Origin: Flagellimonas aurea
Lineage (GTDB): Bacteria > Bacteroidota > Bacteroidia > Flavobacteriales > Flavobacteriaceae
Direction: 5' to 3'
Length of the DNA: 64,000 nucleotides
Assembly (NCBI RefSeq): GCF_017313785.1
Contig: NZ_JAFLNL010000002.1
Span: 310,001-374,000 of the forward strand
Both the position numbers and the translations under genes were made by a program. Every line of letters begins with the position of its first letter. Positions within the stretch are counted from its first letter, which is position 1. Shown piece after piece: positions 39,410 through 48,503 of the stretch. The notes below the pieces were generated by a model. It saw only the letters and a program-made list of their open reading frames with translations, ran no database searches and had not been told where the DNA came from.

Positions 39410-41722
39410 ATGCATACTTTAAAACAAAACCTCAAACTGGGCAGCTTGTTCCTAGCAACAATTTTTGTGGGTTGCAGTCCCAAATTTACAAAAGAAACCA
39501 AAGAAGGTTTCAACCTTGTAAAAAATGAAAATGGGGCAACCCTCGGATATAGTCAAGATTCTGGTGTCTCAATCTTGACCGTTGACCAGATGGCATTTAA
39601 AGACCTGAACAAAAATGGCACGCTTGATCCTTATGAAGACTGGAGGCTCACGGCAGATGAAAGAGCCAAAGACCTTGCTTCAAAAATGAGTGTGGAGCAA
39701 ATAGCTGGATTAATGTTGTACAGCGCGCACCAATCCATTCCCGGGGGAGGTAACAGTTTTTTTGGTGCAGTCACGTACAATGGAAAACCCTATAAAGAAA
39801 GTGGCGCTAAACCTAGTGACCTCTCTGATGCACAGAAGAAATTTTTGCTCGAAGATAATTTACGTCATGTACTGATTACCAGCGTTGAATCACCAGGAGT
39901 GTCTGCACAATGGAACAATAATGCACAAGCGATGGTTGAAGGTATCGGGTTGGGTATTCCAATAAACACAAGCTCAGACCCAAGACATGGCAGTGATTCC
40001 TATGCAGAATTCAATGCGGGTGCGGGCGGAAAAATTTCCATGTGGCCCAGTACATTGGGACTGGCAGCTAGTTTTGACCCATCTTTAATGCAACTGTTCG
40101 GGAAAATCGCTTCCCAAGAATACCGGGCATTGGGAATTGCAACTGCGCTTTCCCCTCAAATCGACCTTGCCACAGAGCCACGTTGGTCCCGTTTTGATGG
40201 CACCATGGGAGAAGACCCAAAGCTAGCGGCAGATATGGCCCGTGCCTATGTGGAAGGTTTTCAAGCATCGGAAAATGGCGATTGGGGCATGCAAAGTGTC
40301 AATGCCATGGTAAAACACTGGCCAGGTGGCGGACCGGAAGAAGGTGGTCGTGACGGACACTTTGGCTATGGGTCCTATGCCGTTTATCCCGGAAAAAATC
40401 TGGAAGATCACTTAAAGCCCTTTACAGAAGGTGCATTTGCCCTGGAAGGGCCAACCAAAATGGCAACTGCCGTAATGCCCTATTATACCATATCATACGA
40501 GCAGGATACCAAAAATGGGGAAAACGTTGGAAATGCCTACAACAAATATTTGATTACTGACCTTCTGCGTGGAAAGTATGGTTATGATGGCGTAGTCTGT
40601 ACAGATTGGGGCATCACAGGCGATGCGCCCAACGTATATGAGTTCAGGGGCAAGCCATGGGGTGTAGAAAATTTGAGCGTTGCTGAAAGACATTATAAAA
40701 TTATCGAAGCTGGTTGTGACCAATTTGGGGGCAACAACGATATGGGTCCAGTTATAGAGGCCTATCAAATGGGGGTTGAGGAACATGGAGAAGAATACAT
40801 GCGGAAGCGTTTTGAAACTTCTGCTGTTCGCTTGCTGAAGAACATATTTAGAACCGGGCTTTTTGAAAATCCTTATTTGGATGTTGCACAAACAGAAAAA
40901 ATCGTTGGCAATTCAGAATTCATGGAGGCAGGGTACAATGCGCAGCTCAAATCCATAGTGATGCTGAAAAACAATGAAAAAACACTTCCAGTGGAGAACA
41001 AGAAAAAAGTCTATGTGCCCCAGCGTTATGTAGCTCCCACAGTAAATTGGTTCGGGGTAGCTACCCAAGCACGCACGGAACACCCCTTTAACATGGAAGT
41101 TGTCGCCAAGTATTTTGAGGTAGTGGACAATCCCGATGAAGCTGATTTTGCCCTTGTTGGTATTGAAAACCCAAATGGCGGAGTCGGTTATGATGTCACT
41201 GACACCGAAAATGGTGGCAATGGTTACGTTCCCATAAGCTTGCAATACGGCACTTACACCGCAACCAATGCAAGAGAGCAAAGCATAGCGGCTGGAAGTC
41301 CGCTGGAAGAAGGTGTGGACAACCGTTCCTACAATGGTAAAACGACCACATCCATAAACATTTCCGATATGAGCTTGGTGACCGATACAAAAAGAAAGAT
41401 GGGAGACAAGCCTGTTGTGGTCATTGTAAGAGTAGCTAAACCTTTGGTATTTGCGGAAATTGAATCGTCGGCTGATGCCATATTGGTGCATATGGGCGTT
41501 CAGGACCAAGCCCTAATGGACATAGTTTCGGGCAAAGTAGAACCTTCAGCTTTGCTACCATTTCAAATGCCCAAAGATATGTTGACCGTTGAGCAACAAT
41601 TTGAAGATGTGCCACGGGATATGGATCCTTACACCGACACTAATGGCAACTCCTACGATTTTTCCTTCGGGCTGAATTGGAGTGGAGTAATTGATGATGA
41701 AAGAACCCAAGCATATAAATAG
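39410..41722 (+). CDS. Glycoside hydrolase family 3 lipoprotein (beta-glucosidase-like)
   Basis: 770 aa with a lipobox (TIFVGC). The GH3 N-terminal barrel is recognised by GIPINTSSDPRHG, SPQIDLATEPRWSRFDGTMGED, VKHWPGGGPEEGG, and YDGVVCTDWGIT with nucleophile Asp399. The C-terminal alpha/beta sandwich and FnIII-like end (VEPSALLPFQMP, SYDFSFGLNWSG) are present. It removes non-reducing-end sugars, most often beta-glucose or xylose. It is the last gene of the plus-strand carbohydrate operon, 41 bp after the Sde182-like gene, and ends at a strong terminator. Confidence 0.93.
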   Translation: MHTLKQNLKLGSLFLATIFVGCSPKFTKETKEGFNLVKNENGATLGYSQDSGVSILTVDQMAFKDLNKNGTLDPYEDWRLTADERAKDLASKMSVEQIAGLMLYSAHQSIPGGGNSFFGAVTYNGKPYKESGAKPSDLSDAQKKFLLEDNLRHVLITSVESPGVSAQWNNNAQAMVEGIGLGIPINTSSDPRHGSDSYAEFNAGAGGKISMWPSTLGLAASFDPSLMQLFGKIASQEYRALGIATALSPQIDLATEPRWSRFDGTMGEDPKLAADMARAYVEGFQASENGDWGMQSVNAMVKHWPGGGPEEGGRDGHFGYGSYAVYPGKNLEDHLKPFTEGAFALEGPTKMATAVMPYYTISYEQDTKNGENVGNAYNKYLITDLLRGKYGYDGVVCTDWGITGDAPNVYEFRGKPWGVENLSVAERHYKIIEAGCDQFGGNNDMGPVIEAYQMGVEEHGEEYMRKRFETSAVRLLKNIFRTGLFENPYLDVAQTEKIVGNSEFMEAGYNAQLKSIVMLKNNEKTLPVENKKKVYVPQRYVAPTVNWFGVATQARTEHPFNMEVVAKYFEVVDNPDEADFALVGIENPNGGVGYDVTDTENGGNGYVPISLQYGTYTATNAREQSIAAGSPLEEGVDNRSYNGKTTTSINISDMSLVTDTKRKMGDKPVVVIVRVAKPLVFAEIESSADAILVHMGVQDQALMDIVSGKVEPSALLPFQMPKDMLTVEQQFEDVPRDMDPYTDTNGNSYDFSFGLNWSGVIDDERTQAYK

Positions 41723-41742
41723 ATAGTCGAGCAAGATACTTT

Positions 41743-41772
41743 AAGGTCCTCAATTATTTGGGGACCTTTTTT
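41743..41772 (+). terminator. Rho-independent terminator after the GH3 gene
   Basis: AAGGTCC (41743-41749) pairs with GGACCTT (41762-41768), extended by a T-G and a C-G pair, and is followed by a run of six T. Confidence 0.85.
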
Positions 41773-41854
41773 AATTAAAATTTTACATCAAAAACGTTTT
41801 ATCGTGTATCTGTGATTTTAACCCCAAGAAAAAAATAATTAAAGTACTATACAT

Positions 41855-41862
41855 TAGTTTTG
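41855..41862 (+). promoter_or_regulatory. -7 box of the Crp-like regulator gene
   Basis: TAGTTTTG, an exact TAnnTTTG match, ends 39 bp before the ATG at 41902. Confidence 0.55.
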
Positions 41863-41901
41863 CGCCACTTAAAATCACTGAAAACCAAACCAATTTTTTG
41901 A

Positions 41902-42498
41902 ATGCCCACCAAAGAAAATCCCGAGAAAAACCTTTACATCCTTTCCTTTCTCAATTCCATTCGCCCTTTGAGCCCAGAGTTAAGGAATTACCTTGCTCAA
42001 AAAATCAAAAGTTGTTCTTTCGAAAAAAATGAACTCATCAATAAAGCTGGTGAAGTCTGTGATTGTCTGTATCTGATCAAAAAAGGAATGGTACGTGGTT
42101 ATTTTATAAGTGATGCGTCGGAAATCACCACTTGGATTGATTCTGAAAATGAAGTATTTACTTCCATAACTGGCTTCTTTAGAAATCAAAAAAGCGAAGA
42201 GTACATACAAAGCCTTGAAAACACGTATTGCGATTACTTGAAATATGAGGATTACAAATATTGCCTAAACCATTTTCCGGAAATGAGGCACATCAATCGT
42301 ATTTTGCTCGAAGAATATTACATATTGGCAGAGCAAAGGGTATACTTGGCAAGAATTCCAAATGCTCGCAAAAGGCTTGAATTTTTTATGGCGAACATGA
42401 AACCCCAAATTATGGACAGGATTCCGAGAAAACACCTTGCCTCCTACCTAGCCATAAGACCGGAAACCTTATCCAGACTTATGAAGGACAAAAATTGA
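41902..42498 (+). CDS. Crp/Fnr family transcriptional regulator
   Basis: 198 aa. The cyclic-nucleotide-binding-like domain runs from about 25 to 125 (NELINKAGEVCDCLYLIKKGMVRGYF) and the C-terminal helix-turn-helix is RKHLASYLAIRPETLSRLMK. There is no N-terminal cysteine cluster as in FNR, so oxygen sensing through [4Fe-4S] is not supported. It stands alone between the GH3 terminator and the convergent nitrate operon, so its targets are unknown. Confidence 0.88.
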   Translation: MPTKENPEKNLYILSFLNSIRPLSPELRNYLAQKIKSCSFEKNELINKAGEVCDCLYLIKKGMVRGYFISDASEITTWIDSENEVFTSITGFFRNQKSEEYIQSLENTYCDYLKYEDYKYCLNHFPEMRHINRILLEEYYILAEQRVYLARIPNARKRLEFFMANMKPQIMDRIPRKHLASYLAIRPETLSRLMKDKN

Positions 42499-42544
42499 AT
42501 TGACACTTTTTTTGAGCAAGGTTATTTTTCAAATTATCAATACA

Positions 42545-42594
42545 GGGTTTTCTTACAAAAATCCATTTCCTCTTTTATAATATTCTGAAAACCC
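42545..42594. terminator. Possible weak terminator between convergent genes
   Basis: GGGTTTTC (42545-42552) and GAAAACCC (42587-42594) are reverse complements but separated by 34 nt, in the 118-bp gap between the Crp-like gene and the end of the nitrate reductase operon. Confidence 0.35.
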
Positions 42595-42616
42595 ACGTAA
42601 AACCCCACTTCACCGC

Positions 42617-44047
42617 CTACAGTTCCACAGATTCAAAAGCCATCTTTTCTGAACCACACACGGAGCAAGTGTACTCCTCGGGTACGTCCTTAAATTTTGT
42701 ATTGGGTTCGATACCAAATTTTGAATCTCCCACTTCATTATCATATACCGTCAAACATTTTTGGCATTGATAGACCTTCTTGGGTTCTCGCTCATTTATA
42801 TCCTTCTTTTTTATTGATGTCTTCTCCTTTTGTCCGAGTTGCTGGAAGTACGCTTTGCTCAATTCAATCAAAAGATTGGGCAATTCCTTTTTATCCACAT
42901 CTTGTGCATAGATCAAATACTGCCTTGTGTTGGGGTCAAAATCTTTAAAATAGCGTACATTATAGGTAGGTTTTACTTCAAAATCCAACCCTATTTGAGT
43001 GGTGGGATTCTTCTCAATGACTATGGATGAAAAATGGGATTGTTTACCTACATCTTTACTAATACCAAAGGTGAGTCCGTATGTACTGATGTCGTTCTGA
43101 TCAAAATTATTGACCAAATATTGTTTGAGTTCCAAGGCTTCTTGATCATCCACGGGCAAGTGCCAGTTCATTTCCAATTGGGAATGCCGTACATTGATTC
43201 CCCTTTGACCGAGAAACCTCTCCAATTCAGGCCTACTTTCCTTGGAAATTCCCTTCACAATAAACGATTTCCAAGGGGTGATGCATATTTTTCCGATACT
43301 GTTGTCCAAACAAAATCCACAGAATTCCTTTAAGAATCCAAGGTCATAGCGGTTATTGCGCCAATAAAGCCCCAACCAGTATTGGTCTAAGCCCATCCGG
43401 TTCATCCCTTCGTAGTATGGAAAAGTAACAAATGGTATTTGGAGTTCTTTCTTTATGGTCCTGTTGTTGTTGGCCTGCAGTTTTTGATTCAATAGGGTAA
43501 AGAGCTGATCTACATTGTCCATGGCATGGTACACTTCTTCTACGGCCCTACACACTGAAACAATGTCCCAACTGTAAATCAGCACTGGGTAATAGGCACT
43601 TTTCTTCCAATGGGGCAATACTATGTTCAAATACCAGTAATCTTCATCTTCGGATGCCACAAAATTGAGGTTTCCACTAAAAATAGGCACCAAGCGTTGT
43701 TTGGGATCGGTAATATTGATTTTCAATCTTGGCATAAAATCAAACTGCTCCAAGAGGTACAGGTAAGTGGAACCTTTGAGCCAATGGGTGCCATCAAAAA
43801 TATCTGACGACACGTAAGAACAAACAATATTTTGGTAAGATCTGTCAGCTACGATATCCGTTTTATATTTTGATGTATTTTCCAACTGTCCCTTATACTT
43901 ATTGTCCAGCGGAAAGAGCAGGTCCTGCCTTGAGCCAAAGTAAACTTCCGACAATCCGGCCGCCTCGAGCATGGCAACACTGTCCTTGAGCTCGCCTGGA
44001 GAGGTAATGCCCCCGCTTATCAATATCCTGTGCAAATCGTCGTTCAT
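42617..44047 (-). CDS. Rubredoxin fused to a degenerate nitrite/sulfite reductase-like body
   Basis: 476 aa. The last ~50 residues are a rubredoxin with both iron-binding pairs, YQCQKC and YTCSVCG. The first ~420 residues have two segments recalling ferredoxin-like halves of siroheme nitrite/sulfite reductases (GGITSPGELKDSVAMLEAAG then YFGSRQDLLFPL; later GKICITPWKSFIVKGIS), but no pattern of four cluster/siroheme cysteines. It is 4 bp downstream of the nitrate reductase gene on the same strand, so it is likely an electron carrier or assembly partner for it. The N-terminal assignment is inference from short motifs. Confidence 0.8.
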   Translation of the reverse strand: MNDDLHRILISGGITSPGELKDSVAMLEAAGLSEVYFGSRQDLLFPLDNKYKGQLENTSKYKTDIVADRSYQNIVCSYVSSDIFDGTHWLKGSTYLYLLEQFDFMPRLKINITDPKQRLVPIFSGNLNFVASEDEDYWYLNIVLPHWKKSAYYPVLIYSWDIVSVCRAVEEVYHAMDNVDQLFTLLNQKLQANNNRTIKKELQIPFVTFPYYEGMNRMGLDQYWLGLYWRNNRYDLGFLKEFCGFCLDNSIGKICITPWKSFIVKGISKESRPELERFLGQRGINVRHSQLEMNWHLPVDDQEALELKQYLVNNFDQNDISTYGLTFGISKDVGKQSHFSSIVIEKNPTTQIGLDFEVKPTYNVRYFKDFDPNTRQYLIYAQDVDKKELPNLLIELSKAYFQQLGQKEKTSIKKKDINEREPKKVYQCQKCLTVYDNEVGDSKFGIEPNTKFKDVPEEYTCSVCGSEKMAFESVEL

Positions 44048-44051
44048 GATT

Positions 44052-47000
44052 TTAAACCAGTGTTGCTTTCAATTGTCCGTTCAATATCGCTTGCACCTCG
44101 GGCTTACAACTTCCGCAGCCCAATCCGGCCCCAGTTTGAGAACATAGTTGTGAAAAATCCGTACATCCGCCCGTTATGGCTTCCTTAATGTTCCCATCCC
44201 CCACTTGACTACAAGAACAGACCAAACTTCCTTTAAGCGGCTCCATTGTTGATGTACCCCGTAGCAATTCCTCCCTTTTTTCAGAGAGTTCTATTTCTTC
44301 TTCAATGAGTCGCTTAAACTCTGCGAACTCATTTTTATCACCCATCAAAATAGCTCCTTTCAGGGTATCATCTTTAACAATACATTTTTTGTAGAACCGC
44401 TTGCTCACATCCATTAATAAAATCTCTTCATAGGAAGGATCGTCCTTTGGGGCATTGACCATTCCAATGCTGCAGAGGTCAAGATTTTCAAACTTTAAAA
44501 TGTTCATCAATACGGAACCTCCATAAATGCTCCCTAAATCCCCTAGAATGTAATTTGCTGCTACATCGGCCTGTTGTTCCGCTGCCGAAGTGATGCCGTA
44601 CAGCGCATTCTCAAACTCAGTGATTTCGCCCAATGCAAAAATGGACGGATCGCTCGTTTTGAGATAAGGGTCCACCAAAACCCCTCTTCGGGTCTCCAAC
44701 CCGGCACTTGTTGCCAAAGATATGTTGGGTCTGGTTCCGATAGCATAAACAATGGCATTACAACGTAGAGTCCTGCCTGTTTTTAGATTGACCATCAAAG
44801 TATATTGAGATTCCTCTTCCTCAAAAATGGTGCTTACCTCGTTGTCAAAAAACAATTGAATTCCCCTTTCTGAAACATCTTCGGCCAATAATTTACTGGA
44901 AACTGGATCTAACTGGCGTTCCATTAACCTGGGGGCACGCTGTATTATGCTGATATTGATATTGATTTTTTTAAGTGCTGCTGCGAGTTCTAGACCGAGC
45001 AAACCTCCTCCGACGATGACCACGTGCTGTTCGTTTGTTGGGAGTCCCGTTTTGGACAAATAGTCTTTGAGTCGGTCCGCATCGCCCCTTTCCCGCATTG
45101 TGAATCTTCCCGGTAGGTCCATCCGTACTTCATTTGGCACAAAAGCGCGACTCCCAGTTGCCATTACCAAAAGATCGTAATTGTGTGTGCCTCCCAAATC
45201 ATCGGTCACCGTTTTTTCTTTGGCATTGATGTCTTTGACTCCATTGTTAGGATACAATGTGACCTTGAGCTTTTCCAGTTCTCCTTGCTTCAATTTTTGA
45301 AGGGCTTCCCAAGACAGTTCTTCATTCACATATTCCGGGAGCAAGACACGGTTGTAAAAGGGATGCTCCTCTTTGGAAAACACATGGATTTCATCCATTT
45401 TGTTCTTTTCCCGATAGGTTTGGATAAAACGGTAAGCTGCCGCACCAGCTCCAACAACAACTATTTTTTGCGAGGGCTTCTTATATTTTTCAACCTGAAC
45501 GGCACAGTATTTAAAATCGGGTTCTTTGGATACGGGGTCTACAATATCATTGGTAAGATTGTTGGCCCTACTAAAATCATTGTTCAGGATTTTGCCCCAG
45601 TGCATAGGAAGAAAAACCACCCTTTCGCGAATATCATAATTGATTTTTACCTTGACCCTAACATTGCCCCGCCTACTCTTTACCACTGCAATATCACCTT
45701 CCTTAAGGTTTCGCACATAGGCATCTACCTTGTTCATTTCAAGGAAAGGGGATGGGATATGGGTCAATAATCTTTTTACTTTTCCCGTTTTTGTTCGAGT
45801 ATGCCATTGATCCCTGACCCTTCCGGTATTGAGCACCAATGGAAAGTCCGTTGTTGTGATTTCTGATTTGTTGTACAGGTTTCTTGGTGCATTGAAATGT
45901 ACTTTCCCATTTGCAGTGAAATATTTTTGATCTTGGAAAAGCCTCGGTGTTCCCTTGTGTTCGGGCGAAGGTACAGGCCATTGAAAGCTTCCTTCTTTTT
46001 GAAGACGTTCGTGGGACAGTCCAGAAATGTCAATGTTGGTCCCCTTGGTCATTAGGCAATATTCATCATAAACTTCCGAGACATTGTTGTAGTCAAAACC
46101 GCCATATCCCATTTTTTGGGCAAATCTCCACAAGATTTCTGCATCTGGCAATGCCTCACCGGGAGCATCAATGACTTTGGGCAAATAACTTATCCGACGC
46201 TCGGAATTGGTCATGGTGCCTTCTTTTTCCAACCAACCTGCTGCCGGCAACAACAAATCCGCATATTTTGTGGTCTCTGAATTATGGGAAATATCCTGAA
46301 CAATCACAAAATTGGCCTTTTCGAGAGCTTTTTCAATTTTTTTGGCATTGGGCAAACTCACAATGGGATTGGTGCAAATGATCCATATGGCCTTCATTTT
46401 TCCGGATTCCAGTGCATCAAACATTTCCGTTGCCGTGAGACCGGGCTCGCCATTGATTTCCTTGCCTCCCCAAAATTGTCGGACTTCTTCTCTGTGTCTG
46501 GGGTTTCCCAAATCGCGATGGGCCGCCAACAAACTGGCCATCCCTCCTACTTCACGACCTCCCATGGCATTGGGCTGACCTGTTAACGAAAAGGGTCCGG
46601 AACCGGGCTTGCCAATCTGTCCCGTCAACAAAGAAAGGTTCAATAGCGAAACATTTTTATCCACTCCAATAACGCTTTGGTTCAATCCCATGGTCCACAT
46701 ACTAATGAATCCCTTGGCATCTGAAATCATCTTGGCGGCCTTACGGATTTCCTCGGTGGTTATCCCACATTTTTCTGCAGCCTTGCGAATGGAAAGTTCA
46801 AAAGCCATTTGTTTGCATGCTTCAAAATTAGAGGTGTGCTTTTGTATGAATGATTTGTCAATCTTTTTCTTTTCTATCAACCATCTGGCCATGGCATTGA
46901 AAAGAATCACATCGGTGCCCGGCAAAATTTGTAAGTGCAGGTCTGCCAAGGCACACGTCTGTGTCTTACGTGGATCCACTACGATCAATTTAACCTTGGG

Positions 47001-47585
47001 GTTTTGTTCTTTGTGCTTTTCAATTCTTCGAAACAAAATTGGGTGACACCACGCAGGATTGGCGCCGGCGATCAAAAAACAATCTGCCAACTCTATATCG
47101 GCATAAGCAATGGGAACAGCATCGTTGCCCACGGTTTTCTTGTAGCCCACCACGGCAGAACTCATGCAAAGCCTGGAGTTGGTATCAATATTATTGGTTC
47201 CCAAAAAGCCCTTGGTCAGCTTATTGGCCAAATAATATTCCTCGGTAAGGCATTGCCCAGACACATACAGCCCAACACTGTCCGGGCCATATTTTTCCAT
47301 GATACTTCCAAAAACGGCAGCTGCCCTTTTAAATGCAATATCCCAAGTAACCTGCTGCATGGGATGATTTCTACTCCATCGCATTTCTGGATAAAGTATT
47401 CTATCCTTGGTATCCTGGGCGACGTAATTCAAAGTTTTTCCTTTGGTGCAGAGCATTCCCTTGTTCACAGGGTAATCCTCATCCCCTTTAACGGACAATA
47501 TGCCCTTGGCATCTTTGGAAACCTCGATGCCGCACCCCACTCCACAATACGAGCAAATAGTTTTATGTGTGTCTTTTTTCTGCAT
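44052..47585 (-). CDS. nasA: Assimilatory nitrate reductase, molybdopterin domain fused to FAD and BFD [2Fe-2S] domains
   Basis: 1177 aa, long because three units are joined. Residues 1-~690: Mo-bisMGD oxidoreductase with [4Fe-4S] cysteines C11-x2-C14-x3-C18-x27-C46 and the Mo-ligand motif SRLCMSSAV near 140. Residues ~700-1080: FAD/NAD(P)-dependent oxidoreductase like the N-terminus of NirB (VVVGAGAAAYRFIQTY, VVIVGGGLLGLELAAAL, AIGTRPN). Residues ~1120-1170: BFD-like domain (VCSCSQVGDG, GAGLGCGSCKPEV). It reduces nitrate to nitrite in the cytoplasm using NAD(P)H-derived electrons, without a separate electron-transfer subunit. First gene of a two-gene operon with the rubredoxin fusion; its promoter has the 7-2-7 site at 47628-47643. 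Confidence 0.93.
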   Translation of the reverse strand: MQKKDTHKTICSYCGVGCGIEVSKDAKGILSVKGDEDYPVNKGMLCTKGKTLNYVAQDTKDRILYPEMRWSRNHPMQQVTWDIAFKRAAAVFGSIMEKYGPDSVGLYVSGQCLTEEYYLANKLTKGFLGTNNIDTNSRLCMSSAVVGYKKTVGNDAVPIAYADIELADCFLIAGANPAWCHPILFRRIEKHKEQNPKVKLIVVDPRKTQTCALADLHLQILPGTDVILFNAMARWLIEKKKIDKSFIQKHTSNFEACKQMAFELSIRKAAEKCGITTEEIRKAAKMISDAKGFISMWTMGLNQSVIGVDKNVSLLNLSLLTGQIGKPGSGPFSLTGQPNAMGGREVGGMASLLAAHRDLGNPRHREEVRQFWGGKEINGEPGLTATEMFDALESGKMKAIWIICTNPIVSLPNAKKIEKALEKANFVIVQDISHNSETTKYADLLLPAAGWLEKEGTMTNSERRISYLPKVIDAPGEALPDAEILWRFAQKMGYGGFDYNNVSEVYDEYCLMTKGTNIDISGLSHERLQKEGSFQWPVPSPEHKGTPRLFQDQKYFTANGKVHFNAPRNLYNKSEITTTDFPLVLNTGRVRDQWHTRTKTGKVKRLLTHIPSPFLEMNKVDAYVRNLKEGDIAVVKSRRGNVRVKVKINYDIRERVVFLPMHWGKILNNDFSRANNLTNDIVDPVSKEPDFKYCAVQVEKYKKPSQKIVVVGAGAAAYRFIQTYREKNKMDEIHVFSKEEHPFYNRVLLPEYVNEELSWEALQKLKQGELEKLKVTLYPNNGVKDINAKEKTVTDDLGGTHNYDLLVMATGSRAFVPNEVRMDLPGRFTMRERGDADRLKDYLSKTGLPTNEQHVVIVGGGLLGLELAAALKKININISIIQRAPRLMERQLDPVSSKLLAEDVSERGIQLFFDNEVSTIFEEEESQYTLMVNLKTGRTLRCNAIVYAIGTRPNISLATSAGLETRRGVLVDPYLKTSDPSIFALGEITEFENALYGITSAAEQQADVAANYILGDLGSIYGGSVLMNILKFENLDLCSIGMVNAPKDDPSYEEILLMDVSKRFYKKCIVKDDTLKGAILMGDKNEFAEFKRLIEEEIELSEKREELLRGTSTMEPLKGSLVCSCSQVGDGNIKEAITGGCTDFSQLCSQTGAGLGCGSCKPEVQAILNGQLKATLV

Positions 47586-47621
47586 TCTGGCAACACCGTA
47601 TTTTTTCGATGTTGAAAATTA

Positions 47622-47643
47622 AAAATTTACGTATAAATACGTA
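47622..47643 (-). promoter_or_regulatory. nasA promoter with 7-2-7 inverted heptamers
   Basis: On the minus strand, TACGTAT-TT-ATACGTA (47643-47628) is a perfect inverted repeat, and its last two bases start a -7-like box TAAATTTT (47629-47622; T in place of the final G). The layout is the same as at narK, nirB and cobA. The site ends 42 bp before the nasA ATG. Confidence 0.65.
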
Positions 47644-47719
47644 GTGATAATTTAATAAAAGTGATGCCCTAAATCGAGAGAATGATAAAAATTGTGGCAA
47701 AAGGTTGAAAAAATGAAAC

Positions 47720-48406
47720 CTAGACTAAATTGTATTTGTTTGCCTTTTTGGAAAGATCTATCAAATTTTTCACTTCCATCTTCTTCATCAGATTGAAACG
47801 ATGTGTCTCGATGGTACGTTTACTATTCTGTAGTTTCTCTGAAATCTCTTTGTTCGTATATCCTGCCAAGACCAATTCCAATACTTGAAGCTCCTTGTTG
47901 GTCAAATCAAAAGGAGTGCTTTTATTGGCTTTGGACGATGATTGATTTGTCTTTTTATCAGAACTGAACAAGTTGTTCACCAATACGTTGGAAATATCCC
48001 CACTAAAATATTTACCGCCTTCTTGAACCATGTGGATTGCCTTTACAAACTCCGCTTTGCCCGTATCCTTTAAAAGGTAACCGTTGGCGCCTGCCTGTAC
48101 GGATTTTAGAATATACTCCTCGGAATCGTGCATGGAAAGAATGATGCACTTGGTATTGGATTTGCCTTTGGCATTAAGACGCTCCACGGTCTCGATACCT
48201 CCCAATTCAGGCATTCGGATATCGATTATCAAAATGTCCGGAGACTTTTCATCAACCATTTTAAGTGCATCCAAACCATTGGACACTTCTCCAATCACAT
48301 CCAAACCTGGCTCTTCTTCCAACAAGGCACGTATGCCGTCTCTGACCAAGGAATGGTCGTCGGCCAAAACAATGGTAATGATCGCTTTTTGTTCCGAATT
48401 TTGCAT
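47720..48406 (-). CDS. NarL/FixJ-type response regulator
   Basis: 228 aa. Receiver domain with DDH acid pocket (16-18), phosphoacceptor Asp62 in LIIDIRMPELGG, and KDTGKAEF (Lys near 112). A linker with a Ser/Lys-rich stretch leads to a LuxR-type HTH at about 165-225 (LTNKELQVLELVLAGYTNKEISEKL, SKRTIETHRFNLMKKM). It lies between the nasA and porin/narK operons; the likely partner kinase is the NarX-like protein at 55868-57736. It should bind nitrate-cluster promoters when phosphorylated. Confidence 0.9.
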   Translation of the reverse strand: MQNSEQKAIITIVLADDHSLVRDGIRALLEEEPGLDVIGEVSNGLDALKMVDEKSPDILIIDIRMPELGGIETVERLNAKGKSNTKCIILSMHDSEEYILKSVQAGANGYLLKDTGKAEFVKAIHMVQEGGKYFSGDISNVLVNNLFSSDKKTNQSSSKANKSTPFDLTNKELQVLELVLAGYTNKEISEKLQNSKRTIETHRFNLMKKMEVKNLIDLSKKANKYNLV

Positions 48407-48410
48407 TGCA

Positions 48411-48418
48411 CAAAAATA
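48411..48418 (-). promoter_or_regulatory. -7-like box before the response regulator gene
   Basis: Minus-strand TATTTTTG is an exact TAnnTTTG match but ends only 4 bp before the ATG, so it would give a leaderless or nearly leaderless transcript. A single ATACGTA heptamer lies at 48433-48439 upstream. Confidence 0.35.
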
Positions 48419-48449
48419 ATCGAATTATTGAAATACGTAGAACATAAAA

Positions 48450-48482
48450 AAGGCCGCCCCATTTAAAAAATGGAACAGCCTT
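48450..48482 (-). terminator. Terminator of the narK-porin operon
   Basis: CCATTT/AAATGG (loop AAA) and an outer AAGGC/GCCTT pair form a hairpin with a small internal loop. On the minus strand it is followed by TTTTTT. It separates the porin gene from the response regulator gene. Confidence 0.75.
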
Positions 48483-48503
48483 GACTCCAACTAACTCTAC
48501 TCA

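Noticed and set aside
41902..42498. Crp/Fnr protein as an oxygen-sensing FNR controlling the nitrate genes
   Set aside because: It lacks the N-terminal cysteine cluster, and the nitrate-promoter element better fits a NarL-type heptamer pair than a TTGAT-N4-ATCAA Fnr site.
46935..47615. 226-codon open frame on plus within nasA
   Set aside because: It is antisense to the clearly conserved Mo-bisMGD domain and shows no recognisable protein motifs; the same holds for the frame at 45183-45770.
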